Shown one piece after another: positions 37,047 through 51,466 of a stretch of 64,000 nt of DNA (the first letter of the stretch is position 1; each line of letters begins with the position of its first letter). Source of the DNA: Siphonodentalium dalli. Lineage: Eukaryota; Mollusca; Scaphopoda; Gadilida; Siphonodentaliidae. Below the pieces are notes generated by a model. That model was not told where the DNA came from. It worked only from the letters and a program-made list of their open reading frames with translations, and ran no database searches. The stretch covers positions 125,537,605 to 125,601,604 of the forward strand of contig CP136064.1 of assembly GCA_032622095.1 (NCBI GenBank), in the 5' to 3' direction. The position numbers and the translations under genes are program-made.

Positions 37047-37941
37047 AAAAAATAGCTTTTTATCATTTTTGATTCCTGGGAGTCACTTTAAAGCTTTTTA
37101 ATGCATTTTACAGAGCCTGGTCTTTCAGTCCAATGAATATCTCATGCTTGGTGTGGCTATTCTTGCTGCTGATGTCTTCTTTCACTTACATCAGCCAAAA
37201 AAATAGTAAGATTTTTCATAAAAAATGCCAATTTTTCAAGGTATTTTCAAAAAAATTCAAGGTGGTAATAGTCACATGATAATGCAAATGACCCATAACA
37301 TGAGCATGTCAACGACACATATATCAATTGTTATAAGAACCTAATCTAACAAGTATTTTGGATTTTATAGCCAGTGATATACAGATATATATCATAAAAG
37401 TGTGTCATTTCCACTGGTGGGTATGGTCATTTGAAGGTTAATAGCACTAAAACTTGGACACATTTAAGAAAATGCTTCAGCAATTCAAAGAGAGCATATC
37501 TTTATTCAACTAATTCAATATACACCCACATCCAGTTATCTTGGATCACCCTTGCAGACCTGAAAATGTCATATTTTATTCTTCAATGTGCTGATAAAGT
37601 CATGCGCTTGATGCTCAGCTGATCAGATCTGGACTCAATGACCTCACATCACCAGAAGTTCTCTCATGGAAAGAATATTGTACAGTCTTCCATAGCTGAT
37701 CCAAGTTTGCAACACCAGACCCCTAAAACTGAGTGAAAATGGGGCCTGAACATGACTGGTGGTGGAAAATTGTGCCTTTTTGATGAATAATTTGTTAAAG
37801 GGGGTGGGGTTAAATTGTGTGTGATAAATAAAGAACCATAGGGGTGATATTGTTTTTGAACACATTTTTTCCATTGATGGGCAATTCTGAAGAAATGTAG
37901 GGAGTTACAATTATTCCGCGAAAAAGCGGGCTATCGCTTTA

Positions 37942-38392
37942 GGTTACACTGGTGTAAATACTATAGGCAGCTCCCCCTGCGGTTGCGGGAGGAGTATAGA
38001 GTTTCACAGTTAAAACACTCTGGGCTGTGATTGGTTGCATGAATTAAATGTAAACTGTTGACAAAAATTCAAGGAATCATTCTCCCACAAACTTCATTTG
38101 CCAAGAGGCCCATTCATTAAAGGTGAAGTCTGTTGTGGCTGTTTAGAAATTTTAAGTGTGATTGAAAAAATGACAATATTTTTTTAGTGCGGAACTGACC
38201 CTAGTCATGAAAAAACGAAAATTTGAAGTGGATTCCCTGCTAGACGGTGTTGATTTTTTTATTGGGAAAGTTTCCACAGATGTCAAGCTCACATAATCCG
38301 AAGGCAGTTTGAACAGTTTCCATTTGACCTCTGATGCAGATCAACAAACGTTAACACTGAAGCCTATGGGAAATATTTACACCAGTGTAACC
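37942..38392. mobile_element. MITE copy 18
   Basis: Standard flanks; counterpart of copy 16 in higher-order copy 2. Confidence 0.88.
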
Positions 38393-39298
38393 TAAAGGGA
38401 AAAAATAGCTTTTTATCATTTTTGATTCCTGGGAGTCACTTTAAAGCTTTTTAATGCATTTTACAGAGCCTGGTCTTTCAGTCCAATGAATATCTCATGC
38501 TTGGTGTGGCTATTCTTGCTGCTGATGTCTTCTTTCACTTACATCAGCCAAAAAAATAGTAAGATTTTTCATAAAAAATGCCAATTTTTCAAGGTATTTT
38601 CAAAAAAATTCAAGGTGGTAATAGTCACATGATAATGCAAATGACCCATAACATGAGCATGTCAACGACACATATATCAATTGTTATAAGAACCTAATCT
38701 AACAAGTATTTTGGATTTTATAGCCAGTGATATACAGATATATATCATAAAAGTGTGTCATTTCCACTGGTGGGTATGGTCATTTGAAGGTTAATAGCAC
38801 TAAAACTTGGACACATTTAAGAAAATGCTTCAGCAATTCAAAGAGAGCATATCTTTATTCAACTAATTCAATATACACCCACATCCAGTTATCTTGGATC
38901 ACCCTTGCAGACCTGAAAATGTCATATTTTATTCTTCAATGTGCTGATAAAGTCATGCGCTTGATGCTCAGCTGATCAGATCTGGACTCAATGACCTCAC
39001 ATCACCAGAAGTTCTCTCATGGAAAGAATATTGTACAGTCTTCCATAGCTGATCCAAGTTTGCAACACCAGACCCCTAAAACTGAGTGAAAATGGGGCCT
39101 GAACATGACTGGTGGTGGAAAATTGTGCCTTTTTGATGAATAATTTGTTAAAGGGGGTGGGGTTAAATTGTGTGTGATAAATAAAGAACCATAGGGGTGA
39201 TATTGTTTTTGAACACATTTTTTCCATTGATGGGCAATTCTGAAGAAATGTAGGGAGTTACAATTATTCCGCGAAAAAGCGGGCTATCGCTTTATAAA

Positions 39299-39749
39299 GG
39301 TTACACTGGTGTAAATACTATAGGCAGCTCCCCCTGCGGTTGCGGGAGGAGTATAGAGTTTCACAGTTAAAACACTCTGGGCTGTGATTGGTTGCATGAA
39401 TTAAATGTAAACTGTTGACAAAAATTCAAGGAATCATTCTCCCACAAACTTCATTTGCCAAGAGGCCCATTCATTAAAGGTGAAGTCTGTTGTGGCTGTT
39501 TAGAAATTTTAAGTGTGATTGAAAAAATGACAATATTTTTTTAGTGCGGAACTGACCCTAGTCATGAAAAAACGAAAATTTGAAGTGGATTCCCTGCTAG
39601 ACGGTGTTGATTTTTTTATTGGGAAAGTTTCCACAGATGTCAAGCTCACATAATCCGAAGGCAGTTTGAACAGTTTCCATTTGACCTCTGATGCAGATCA
39701 ACAAACGTTAACACTGAAGCCTATGGGAAATATTTACACCAGTGTAACC
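39299..39749. mobile_element. MITE copy 19, with extra TAAA on the left flank
   Basis: Same four-base addition as copy 17, inherited with the 3609-bp duplication rather than independent. Confidence 0.88.
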
Positions 39750-40645
39750 TAAAGGGAAAAAATAGCTTTTTATCATTTTTGATTCCTGGGAGTCACTTTA
39801 AAGCTTTTTAATGCATTTTACAGAGCCTGGTCTTTCAGTCCAATGAATATCTCATGCTTGGTGTGGCTATTCTTGCTGCTGATGTCTTCTTTCACTTACA
39901 TCAGCCAAAAAAATAGTAAGATTTTTCATAAAAAATGCCAATTTTTCAAGGTATTTTCAAAAAAATTCAAGGTGGTAATAGTCACATGATAATGCAAATG
40001 ACCCATAACATGAGCATGTCAACGACACATATATCAATTGTTATAAGAACCTAATCTAACAAGTATTTTGGATTTTATAGCCAGTGATATACAGATATAT
40101 ATCATAAAAGTGTGTCATTTCCACTGGTGGGTATGGTCATTTGAAGGTTAATAGCACTAAAACTTGGACACATTTAAGAAAATGCTTCAGCAATTCAAAG
40201 AGAGCATATCTTTATTCAACTAATTCAATATACACCCACATCCAGTTATCTTGGATCACCCTTGCAGACCTGAAAATGTCATATTTTATTCTTCAATGTG
40301 CTGATAAAGTCATGCGCTTGATGCTCAGCTGATCAGATCTGGACTCAATGACCTCACATCACCAGAAGTTCTCTCATGGAAAGAATATTGTACAGTCTTC
40401 CATAGCTGATCCAAGTTTGCAACACCAGACCCCTAAAACTGAGTGAAAATGGGGCCTGAACATGACTGGTGGTGGAAAATTGTGCCTTTTTGATGAATAA
40501 TTTGTTAAAGGGGGTGGGGTTAAATTGTGTGTGATAAATAAAGAACCATAGGGGTGATATTGTTTTTGAACACATTTTTTCCATTGATGGGCAATTCTGA
40601 AGAAATGTAGGGAGTTACAATTATTCCGCGAAAAAGCGGGCTATC

Positions 40646-40655
40646 GCTTTAAGGG
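40646..40655. other. Empty MITE site, class GCTTTAAGGG
   Basis: Empty unit of higher-order copy 2. Confidence 0.85.
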
Positions 40656-41550
40656 AAAAAATAGCTTTTTATCATTTTTGATTCCTGGGAGTCACTTTAA
40701 AGCTTTTTAATGCATTTTACAGAGCCTGGTCTTTCAGTCCAATGAATATCTCATGCTTGGTGTGGCTATTCTTGCTGCTGATGTCTTCTTTCACTTACAT
40801 CAGCCAAAAAAATAGTAAGATTTTTCATAAAAAATGCCAATTTTTCAAGGTATTTTCAAAAAAATTCAAGGTGGTAATAGTCACATGATAATGCAAATGA
40901 CCCATAACATGAGCATGTCAACGACACATATATCAATTGTTATAAGAACCTAATCTAACAAGTATTTTGGATTTTATAGCCAGTGATATACAGATATATA
41001 TCATAAAAGTGTGTCATTTCCACTGGTGGGTATGGTCATTTGAAGGTTAATAGCACTAAAACTTGGACACATTTAAGAAAATGCTTCAGCAATTCAAAGA
41101 GAGCATATCTTTATTCAACTAATTCAATATACACCCACATCCAGTTATCTTGGATCACCCTTGCAGACCTGAAAATGTCATATTTTATTCTTCAATGTGC
41201 TGATAAAGTCATGCGCTTGATGCTCAGCTGATCAGATCTGGACTCAATGACCTCACATCACCAGAAGTTCTCTCATGGAAAGAATATTGTACAGTCTTCC
41301 ATAGCTGATCCAAGTTTGCAACACCAGACCCCTAAAACTGAGTGAAAATGGGGCCTGAACATGACTGGTGGTGGAAAATTGTGCCTTTTTGATGAATAAT
41401 TTGTTAAAGGGGGTGGGGTTAAATTGTGTGTGATAAATAAAGAACCATAGGGGTGATATTGTTTTTGAACACATTTTTTCCATTGATGGGCAATTCTGAA
41501 GAAATGTAGGGAGTTACAATTATTCCGCGAAAAAGCGGGCTATCGCTTTA

Positions 41551-42001
41551 GGTTACACTGGTGTAAATACTATAGGCAGCTCCCCCTGCGGTTGCGGGAG
41601 GAGTATAGAGTTTCACAGTTAAAACACTCTGGGCTGTGATTGGTTGCATGAATTAAATGTAAACTGTTGACAAAAATTCAAGGAATCATTCTCCCACAAA
41701 CTTCATTTGCCAAGAGGCCCATTCATTAAAGGTGAAGTCTGTTGTGGCTGTTTAGAAATTTTAAGTGTGATTGAAAAAATGACAATATTTTTTTAGTGCG
41801 GAACTGACCCTAGTCATGAAAAAACGAAAATTTGAAGTGGATTCCCTGCTAGACGGTGTTGATTTTTTTATTGGGAAAGTTTCCACAGATGTCAAGCTCA
41901 CATAATCCGAAGGCAGTTTGAACAGTTTCCATTTGACCTCTGATGCAGATCAACAAACGTTAACACTGAAGCCTATGGGAAATATTTACACCAGTGTAAC
42001 C
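41551..42001. mobile_element. MITE copy 20
   Basis: Standard flanks. Confidence 0.88.
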
Positions 42002-42903
42002 TAAAGGGAAAAAATAGCTTTTTATCATTTTTGATTCCTGGGAGTCACTTTAAAGCTTTTTAATGCATTTTACAGAGCCTGGTCTTTCAGTCCAATGAAT
42101 ATCTCATGCTTGGTGTGGCTATTCTTGCTGCTGATGTCTTCTTTCACTTACATCAGCCAAAAAAATAGTAAGATTTTTCATAAAAAATGCCAATTTTTCA
42201 AGGTATTTTCAAAAAAATTCAAGGTGGTAATAGTCACATGATAATGCAAATGACCCATAACATGAGCATGTCAACGACACATATATCAATTGTTATAAGA
42301 ACCTAATCTAACAAGTATTTTGGATTTTATAGCCAGTGATATACAGATATATATCATAAAAGTGTGTCATTTCCACTGGTGGGTATGGTCATTTGAAGGT
42401 TAATAGCACTAAAACTTGGACACATTTAAGAAAATGCTTCAGCAATTCAAAGAGAGCATATCTTTATTCAACTAATTCAATATACACCCACATCCAGTTA
42501 TCTTGGATCACCCTTGCAGACCTGAAAATGTCATATTTTATTCTTCAATGTGCTGATAAAGTCATGCGCTTGATGCTCAGCTGATCAGATCTGGACTCAA
42601 TGACCTCACATCACCAGAAGTTCTCTCATGGAAAGAATATTGTACAGTCTTCCATAGCTGATCCAAGTTTGCAACACCAGACCCCTAAAACTGAGTGAAA
42701 ATGGGGCCTGAACATGACTGGTGGTGGAAAATTGTGCCTTTTTGATGAATAATTTGTTAAAGGGGGTGGGGTTAAATTGTGTGTGATAAATAAAGAACCA
42801 TAGGGGTGATATTGTTTTTGAACACATTTTTTCCATTGATGGGCAATTCTGAAGAAATGTAGGGAGTTACAATTATTCCGCGAAAAAGCGGGCTATCGCT
42901 TTA

Positions 42904-43354
42904 GGTTACACTGGTGTAAATACTATAGGCAGCTCCCCCTGCGGTTGCGGGAGGAGTATAGAGTTTCACAGTTAAAACACTCTGGGCTGTGATTGGTTGC
43001 ATGAATTAAATGTAAACTGTTGACAAAAATTCAAGGAATCATTCTCCCACAAACTTCATTTGCCAAGAGGCCCATTCATTAAAGGTGAAGTCTGTTGTGG
43101 CTGTTTAGAAATTTTAAGTGTGATTGAAAAAATGACAATATTTTTTTAGTGCGGAACTGACCCTAGTCATGAAAAAACGAAAATTTGAAGTGGATTCCCT
43201 GCTAGACGGTGTTGATTTTTTTATTGGGAAAGTTTCCACAGATGTCAAGCTCACATAATCCGAAGGCAGTTTGAACAGTTTCCATTTGACCTCTGATGCA
43301 GATCAACAAACGTTAACACTGAAGCCTATGGGAAATATTTACACCAGTGTAACC
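42904..43354. mobile_element. MITE copy 21
   Basis: Standard flanks; occupies the position of copies 17 and 19 in the next three-unit block but lacks their extra TAAA. Confidence 0.88.
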
Positions 43355-44250
43355 TAAAGGGAAAAAATAGCTTTTTATCATTTTTGATTCCTGGGAGTCA
43401 CTTTAAAGCTTTTTAATGCATTTTACAGAGCCTGGTCTTTCAGTCCAATGAATATCTCATGCTTGGTGTGGCTATTCTTGCTGCTGATGTCTTCTTTCAC
43501 TTACATCAGCCAAAAAAATAGTAAGATTTTTCATAAAAAATGCCAATTTTTCAAGGTATTTTCAAAAAAATTCAAGGTGGTAATAGTCACATGATAATGC
43601 AAATGACCCATAACATGAGCATGTCAACGACACATATATCAATTGTTATAAGAACCTAATCTAACAAGTATTTTGGATTTTATAGCCAGTGATATACAGA
43701 TATATATCATAAAAGTGTGTCATTTCCACTGGTGGGTATGGTCATTTGAAGGTTAATAGCACTAAAACTTGGACACATTTAAGAAAATGCTTCAGCAATT
43801 CAAAGAGAGCATATCTTTATTCAACTAATTCAATATACACCCACATCCAGTTATCTTGGATCACCCTTGCAGACCTGAAAATGTCATATTTTATTCTTCA
43901 ATGTGCTGATAAAGTCATGCGCTTGATGCTCAGCTGATCAGATCTGGACTCAATGACCTCACATCACCAGAAGTTCTCTCATGGAAAGAATATTGTACAG
44001 TCTTCCATAGCTGATCCAAGTTTGCAACACCAGACCCCTAAAACTGAGTGAAAATGGGGCCTGAACATGACTGGTGGTGGAAAATTGTGCCTTTTTGATG
44101 AATAATTTGTTAAAGGGGGTGGGGTTAAATTGTGTGTGATAAATAAAGAACCATAGGGGTGATATTGTTTTTGAACACATTTTTTCCATTGATGGGCAAT
44201 TCTGAAGAAATGTAGGGAGTTACAATTATTCCGCGAAAAAGCGGGCTATC

Positions 44251-44260
44251 GCTTTAAGGG
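44251..44260. other. Empty MITE site, class GCTTTAAGGG
   Basis: Third in-order repeat of the filled, filled, empty pattern. Confidence 0.85.
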
Positions 44261-45155
44261 AAAAAATAGCTTTTTATCATTTTTGATTCCTGGGAGTCAC
44301 TTTAAAGCTTTTTAATGCATTTTACAGAGCCTGGTCTTTCAGTCCAATGAATATCTCATGCTTGGTGTGGCTATTCTTGCTGCTGATGTCTTCTTTCACT
44401 TACATCAGCCAAAAAAATAGTAAGATTTTTCATAAAAAATGCCAATTTTTCAAGGTATTTTCAAAAAAATTCAAGGTGGTAATAGTCACATGATAATGCA
44501 AATGACCCATAACATGAGCATGTCAACGACACATATATCAATTGTTATAAGAACCTAATCTAACAAGTATTTTGGATTTTATAGCCAGTGATATACAGAT
44601 ATATATCATAAAAGTGTGTCATTTCCACTGGTGGGTATGGTCATTTGAAGGTTAATAGCACTAAAACTTGGACACATTTAAGAAAATGCTTCAGCAATTC
44701 AAAGAGAGCATATCTTTATTCAACTAATTCAATATACACCCACATCCAGTTATCTTGGATCACCCTTGCAGACCTGAAAATGTCATATTTTATTCTTCAA
44801 TGTGCTGATAAAGTCATGCGCTTGATGCTCAGCTGATCAGATCTGGACTCAATGACCTCACATCACCAGAAGTTCTCTCATGGAAAGAATATTGTACAGT
44901 CTTCCATAGCTGATCCAAGTTTGCAACACCAGACCCCTAAAACTGAGTGAAAATGGGGCCTGAACATGACTGGTGGTGGAAAATTGTGCCTTTTTGATGA
45001 ATAATTTGTTAAAGGGGGTGGGGTTAAATTGTGTGTGATAAATAAAGAACCATAGGGGTGATATTGTTTTTGAACACATTTTTTCCATTGATGGGCAATT
45101 CTGAAGAAATGTAGGGAGTTACAATTATTCCGCGAAAAAGCGGGCTATCGCTTTA

Positions 45156-45606
45156 GGTTACACTGGTGTAAATACTATAGGCAGCTCCCCCTGCGGTTGC
45201 GGGAGGAGTATAGAGTTTCACAGTTAAAACACTCTGGGCTGTGATTGGTTGCATGAATTAAATGTAAACTGTTGACAAAAATTCAAGGAATCATTCTCCC
45301 ACAAACTTCATTTGCCAAGAGGCCCATTCATTAAAGGTGAAGTCTGTTGTGGCTGTTTAGAAATTTTAAGTGTGATTGAAAAAATGACAATATTTTTTTA
45401 GTGCGGAACTGACCCTAGTCATGAAAAAACGAAAATTTGAAGTGGATTCCCTGCTAGACGGTGTTGATTTTTTTATTGGGAAAGTTTCCACAGATGTCAA
45501 GCTCACATAATCCGAAGGCAGTTTGAACAGTTTCCATTTGACCTCTGATGCAGATCAACAAACGTTAACACTGAAGCCTATGGGAAATATTTACACCAGT
45601 GTAACC
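45156..45606. mobile_element. MITE copy 22
   Basis: Standard flanks; first of four consecutive filled units. Confidence 0.88.
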
Positions 45607-46508
45607 TAAAGGGAAAAAATAGCTTTTTATCATTTTTGATTCCTGGGAGTCACTTTAAAGCTTTTTAATGCATTTTACAGAGCCTGGTCTTTCAGTCCAA
45701 TGAATATCTCATGCTTGGTGTGGCTATTCTTGCTGCTGATGTCTTCTTTCACTTACATCAGCCAAAAAAATAGTAAGATTTTTCATAAAAAATGCCAATT
45801 TTTCAAGGTATTTTCAAAAAAATTCAAGGTGGTAATAGTCACATGATAATGCAAATGACCCATAACATGAGCATGTCAACGACACATATATCAATTGTTA
45901 TAAGAACCTAATCTAACAAGTATTTTGGATTTTATAGCCAGTGATATACAGATATATATCATAAAAGTGTGTCATTTCCACTGGTGGGTATGGTCATTTG
46001 AAGGTTAATAGCACTAAAACTTGGACACATTTAAGAAAATGCTTCAGCAATTCAAAGAGAGCATATCTTTATTCAACTAATTCAATATACACCCACATCC
46101 AGTTATCTTGGATCACCCTTGCAGACCTGAAAATGTCATATTTTATTCTTCAATGTGCTGATAAAGTCATGCGCTTGATGCTCAGCTGATCAGATCTGGA
46201 CTCAATGACCTCACATCACCAGAAGTTCTCTCATGGAAAGAATATTGTACAGTCTTCCATAGCTGATCCAAGTTTGCAACACCAGACCCCTAAAACTGAG
46301 TGAAAATGGGGCCTGAACATGACTGGTGGTGGAAAATTGTGCCTTTTTGATGAATAATTTGTTAAAGGGGGTGGGGTTAAATTGTGTGTGATAAATAAAG
46401 AACCATAGGGGTGATATTGTTTTTGAACACATTTTTTCCATTGATGGGCAATTCTGAAGAAATGTAGGGAGTTACAATTATTCCGCGAAAAAGCGGGCTA
46501 TCGCTTTA

Positions 46509-46959
46509 GGTTACACTGGTGTAAATACTATAGGCAGCTCCCCCTGCGGTTGCGGGAGGAGTATAGAGTTTCACAGTTAAAACACTCTGGGCTGTGATTG
46601 GTTGCATGAATTAAATGTAAACTGTTGACAAAAATTCAAGGAATCATTCTCCCACAAACTTCATTTGCCAAGAGGCCCATTCATTAAAGGTGAAGTCTGT
46701 TGTGGCTGTTTAGAAATTTTAAGTGTGATTGAAAAAATGACAATATTTTTTTAGTGCGGAACTGACCCTAGTCATGAAAAAACGAAAATTTGAAGTGGAT
46801 TCCCTGCTAGACGGTGTTGATTTTTTTATTGGGAAAGTTTCCACAGATGTCAAGCTCACATAATCCGAAGGCAGTTTGAACAGTTTCCATTTGACCTCTG
46901 ATGCAGATCAACAAACGTTAACACTGAAGCCTATGGGAAATATTTACACCAGTGTAACC
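46509..46959. mobile_element. MITE copy 23
   Basis: Standard flanks. Confidence 0.88.
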
Positions 46960-47861
46960 TAAAGGGAAAAAATAGCTTTTTATCATTTTTGATTCCTGGG
47001 AGTCACTTTAAAGCTTTTTAATGCATTTTACAGAGCCTGGTCTTTCAGTCCAATGAATATCTCATGCTTGGTGTGGCTATTCTTGCTGCTGATGTCTTCT
47101 TTCACTTACATCAGCCAAAAAAATAGTAAGATTTTTCATAAAAAATGCCAATTTTTCAAGGTATTTTCAAAAAAATTCAAGGTGGTAATAGTCACATGAT
47201 AATGCAAATGACCCATAACATGAGCATGTCAACGACACATATATCAATTGTTATAAGAACCTAATCTAACAAGTATTTTGGATTTTATAGCCAGTGATAT
47301 ACAGATATATATCATAAAAGTGTGTCATTTCCACTGGTGGGTATGGTCATTTGAAGGTTAATAGCACTAAAACTTGGACACATTTAAGAAAATGCTTCAG
47401 CAATTCAAAGAGAGCATATCTTTATTCAACTAATTCAATATACACCCACATCCAGTTATCTTGGATCACCCTTGCAGACCTGAAAATGTCATATTTTATT
47501 CTTCAATGTGCTGATAAAGTCATGCGCTTGATGCTCAGCTGATCAGATCTGGACTCAATGACCTCACATCACCAGAAGTTCTCTCATGGAAAGAATATTG
47601 TACAGTCTTCCATAGCTGATCCAAGTTTGCAACACCAGACCCCTAAAACTGAGTGAAAATGGGGCCTGAACATGACTGGTGGTGGAAAATTGTGCCTTTT
47701 TGATGAATAATTTGTTAAAGGGGGTGGGGTTAAATTGTGTGTGATAAATAAAGAACCATAGGGGTGATATTGTTTTTGAACACATTTTTTCCATTGATGG
47801 GCAATTCTGAAGAAATGTAGGGAGTTACAATTATTCCGCGAAAAAGCGGGCTATCGCTTTA

Positions 47862-48312
47862 GGTTACACTGGTGTAAATACTATAGGCAGCTCCCCCTGC
47901 GGTTGCGGGAGGAGTATAGAGTTTCACAGTTAAAACACTCTGGGCTGTGATTGGTTGCATGAATTAAATGTAAACTGTTGACAAAAATTCAAGGAATCAT
48001 TCTCCCACAAACTTCATTTGCCAAGAGGCCCATTCATTAAAGGTGAAGTCTGTTGTGGCTGTTTAGAAATTTTAAGTGTGATTGAAAAAATGACAATATT
48101 TTTTTAGTGCGGAACTGACCCTAGTCATGAAAAAACGAAAATTTGAAGTGGATTCCCTGCTAGACGGTGTTGATTTTTTTATTGGGAAAGTTTCCACAGA
48201 TGTCAAGCTCACATAATCCGAAGGCAGTTTGAACAGTTTCCATTTGACCTCTGATGCAGATCAACAAACGTTAACACTGAAGCCTATGGGAAATATTTAC
48301 ACCAGTGTAACC
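47862..48312. mobile_element. MITE copy 24
   Basis: Standard flanks; the monomer following it carries the private T>C at 48794. Confidence 0.88.
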
Positions 48313-49214
48313 TAAAGGGAAAAAATAGCTTTTTATCATTTTTGATTCCTGGGAGTCACTTTAAAGCTTTTTAATGCATTTTACAGAGCCTGGTCTTTCA
48401 GTCCAATGAATATCTCATGCTTGGTGTGGCTATTCTTGCTGCTGATGTCTTCTTTCACTTACATCAGCCAAAAAAATAGTAAGATTTTTCATAAAAAATG
48501 CCAATTTTTCAAGGTATTTTCAAAAAAATTCAAGGTGGTAATAGTCACATGATAATGCAAATGACCCATAACATGAGCATGTCAACGACACATATATCAA
48601 TTGTTATAAGAACCTAATCTAACAAGTATTTTGGATTTTATAGCCAGTGATATACAGATATATATCATAAAAGTGTGTCATTTCCACTGGTGGGTATGGT
48701 CATTTGAAGGTTAATAGCACTAAAACTTGGACACATTTAAGAAAATGCTTCAGCAATTCAAAGAGAGCATATCTTTATTCAACTAATTCAATACACACCC
48801 ACATCCAGTTATCTTGGATCACCCTTGCAGACCTGAAAATGTCATATTTTATTCTTCAATGTGCTGATAAAGTCATGCGCTTGATGCTCAGCTGATCAGA
48901 TCTGGACTCAATGACCTCACATCACCAGAAGTTCTCTCATGGAAAGAATATTGTACAGTCTTCCATAGCTGATCCAAGTTTGCAACACCAGACCCCTAAA
49001 ACTGAGTGAAAATGGGGCCTGAACATGACTGGTGGTGGAAAATTGTGCCTTTTTGATGAATAATTTGTTAAAGGGGGTGGGGTTAAATTGTGTGTGATAA
49101 ATAAAGAACCATAGGGGTGATATTGTTTTTGAACACATTTTTTCCATTGATGGGCAATTCTGAAGAAATGTAGGGAGTTACAATTATTCTGCGAAAAAGC
49201 GGGCTATCGCTTTA

Positions 49215-49665
49215 GGTTACACTGGTGTAAATACTATAGGCAGCTCCCCCTGCGGTTGCGGGAGGAGTATAGAGTTTCACAGTTAAAACACTCTGGGCTG
49301 TGATTGGTTGCATGAATTAAATGTAAACTGTTGACAAAAATTCAAGGAATCATTCTCCCACAAACTTCATTTGCCAAGAGGCCCATTCATTAAAGGTGAA
49401 GTCTGTTGTGGCTGTTTAGAAATTTTAAGTGTGATTGAAAAAATGACAATATTTTTTTAGTGCGGAACTGACCCTAGTCATGAAAAAACGAAAATTTGAA
49501 GTGGATTCCCTGCTAGACGGTGTTGATTTTTTTATTGGGAAAGTTTCCACAGATGTCAAGCTCACATAATCCGAAGGCAGTTTGAACAGTTTCCATTTGA
49601 CCTCTGATGCAGATCAACAAACGTTAACACTGAAGCCTATGGGAAATATTTACACCAGTGTAACC
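49215..49665. mobile_element. MITE copy 25
   Basis: Standard flanks. C>T at 49190 breaks one pair of the small CCGC/GCGG hairpin just upstream. Confidence 0.88.
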
Positions 49666-50561
49666 TAAAGGGAAAAAATAGCTTTTTATCATTTTTGATT
49701 CCTGGGAGTCACTTTAAAGCTTTTTAATGCATTTTACAGAGCCTGGTCTTTCAGTCCAATGAATATCTCATGCTTGGTGTGGCTATTCTTGCTGCTGATG
49801 TCTTCTTTCACTTACATCAGCCAAAAAAATAGTAAGATTTTTCATAAAAAATGCCAATTTTTCAAGGTATTTTCAAAAAAATTCAAGGTGGTAATAGTCA
49901 CATGATAATGCAAATGACCCATAACATGAGCATGTCAACGACACATATATCAATTGTTATAAGAACCTAATCTAACAAGTATTTTGGATTTTATAGCCAG
50001 TGATATACAGATATATATCATAAAAGTGTGTCATTTCCACTGGTGGGTATGGTCATTTGAAGGTTAATAGCACTAAAACTTGGACACATTTAAGAAAATG
50101 CTTCAGCAATTCAAAGAGAGCATATCTTTATTCAACTAATTCAATATACACCCACATCCAGTTATCTTGGATCACCCTTGCAGACCTGAAAATGTCATAT
50201 TTTATTCTTCAATGTGCTGATAAAGTCATGCGCTTGATGCTCAGCTGATCAGATCTGGACTCAATGACCTCACATCACCAGAAGTTCTCTCATGGAAAGA
50301 ATATTGTACAGTCTTCCATAGCTGATCCAAGTTTGCAACACCAGACCCCTAAAACTGAGTGAAAATGGGGCCTGAACATGACTGGTGGTGGAAAATTGTG
50401 CCTTTTTGATGAATAATTTGTTAAAGGGGGTGGGGTTAAATTGTGTGTGATAAATAAAGAACCATAGGGGTGATATTGTTTTTGAACACATTTTTTCCAT
50501 TGATGGGCAATTCTGAAGAAATGTAGGGAGTTACAATTATTCCGCGAAAAAGCGGGCTATC

Positions 50562-50571
50562 GCTTTAAGGG
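50562..50571. other. Empty MITE site, class GCTTTAAGGG
   Basis: Single empty unit between filled ones. Confidence 0.85.
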
Positions 50572-51466
50572 AAAAAATAGCTTTTTATCATTTTTGATTC
50601 CTGGGAGTCACTTTAAAGCTTTTTAATGCATTTTACAGAGCCTGGTCTTTCAGTCCAATGAATATCTCATGCTTGGTGTGGCTATTCTTGCTGCTGATGT
50701 CTTCTTTCACTTACATCAGCCAAAAAAATAGTAAGATTTTTCATAAAAAATGCCAATTTTTCAAGGTATTTTCAAAAAAATTCAAGGTGGTAATAGTCAC
50801 ATGATAATGCAAATGACCCATAACATGAGCATGTCAACGACACATATATCAATTGTTATAAGAACCTAATCTAACAAGTATTTTGGATTTTATAGCCAGT
50901 GATATACAGATATATATCATAAAAGTGTGTCATTTCCACTGGTGGGTATGGTCATTTGAAGGTTAATAGCACTAAAACTTGGACACATTTAAGAAAATGC
51001 TTCAGCAATTCAAAGAGAGCATATCTTTATTCAACTAATTCAATATACACCCACATCCAGTTATCTTGGATCACCCTTGCAGACCTGAAAATGTCATATT
51101 TTATTCTTCAATGTGCTGATAAAGTCATGCGCTTGATGCTCAGCTGATCAGATCTGGACTCAATGACCTCACATCACCAGAAGTTCTCTCATGGAAAGAA
51201 TATTGTACAGTCTTCCATAGCTGATCCAAGTTTGCAACACCAGACCCCTAAAACTGAGTGAAAATGGGGCCTGAACATGACTGGTGGTGGAAAATTGTGC
51301 CTTTTTGATGAATAATTTGTTAAAGGGGGTGGGGTTAAATTGTGTGTGATAAATAAAGAACCATAGGGGTGATATTGTTTTTGAACACATTTTTTCCATT
51401 GATGGGCAATTCTGAAGAAATGTAGGGAGTTACAATTATTCCGCGAAAAAGCGGGCTATCGCTTTA

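Larger units (their letters stand above)
33822..37430. repeat. 3609-bp higher-order repeat, copy 1
   Basis: Three consecutive units with spacings 1353, 1357 and 899. The 1357-bp unit carries the extra TAAA to the left of its MITE, and the 899-bp unit has the GCTTTAAGGG empty junction. The same three-unit block follows immediately. Confidence 0.85.
37431..41039. repeat. 3609-bp higher-order repeat, copy 2
   Basis: Exact repetition of the 1353/1357/899 pattern of copy 1, including the rare left-flank TAAA variant. The next block (41040-44644, spacings 1353, 1353, 899) has the same order but lacks the four extra bases. This suggests duplication of a multi-unit segment, as expected from unequal exchange. 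Confidence 0.85.
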
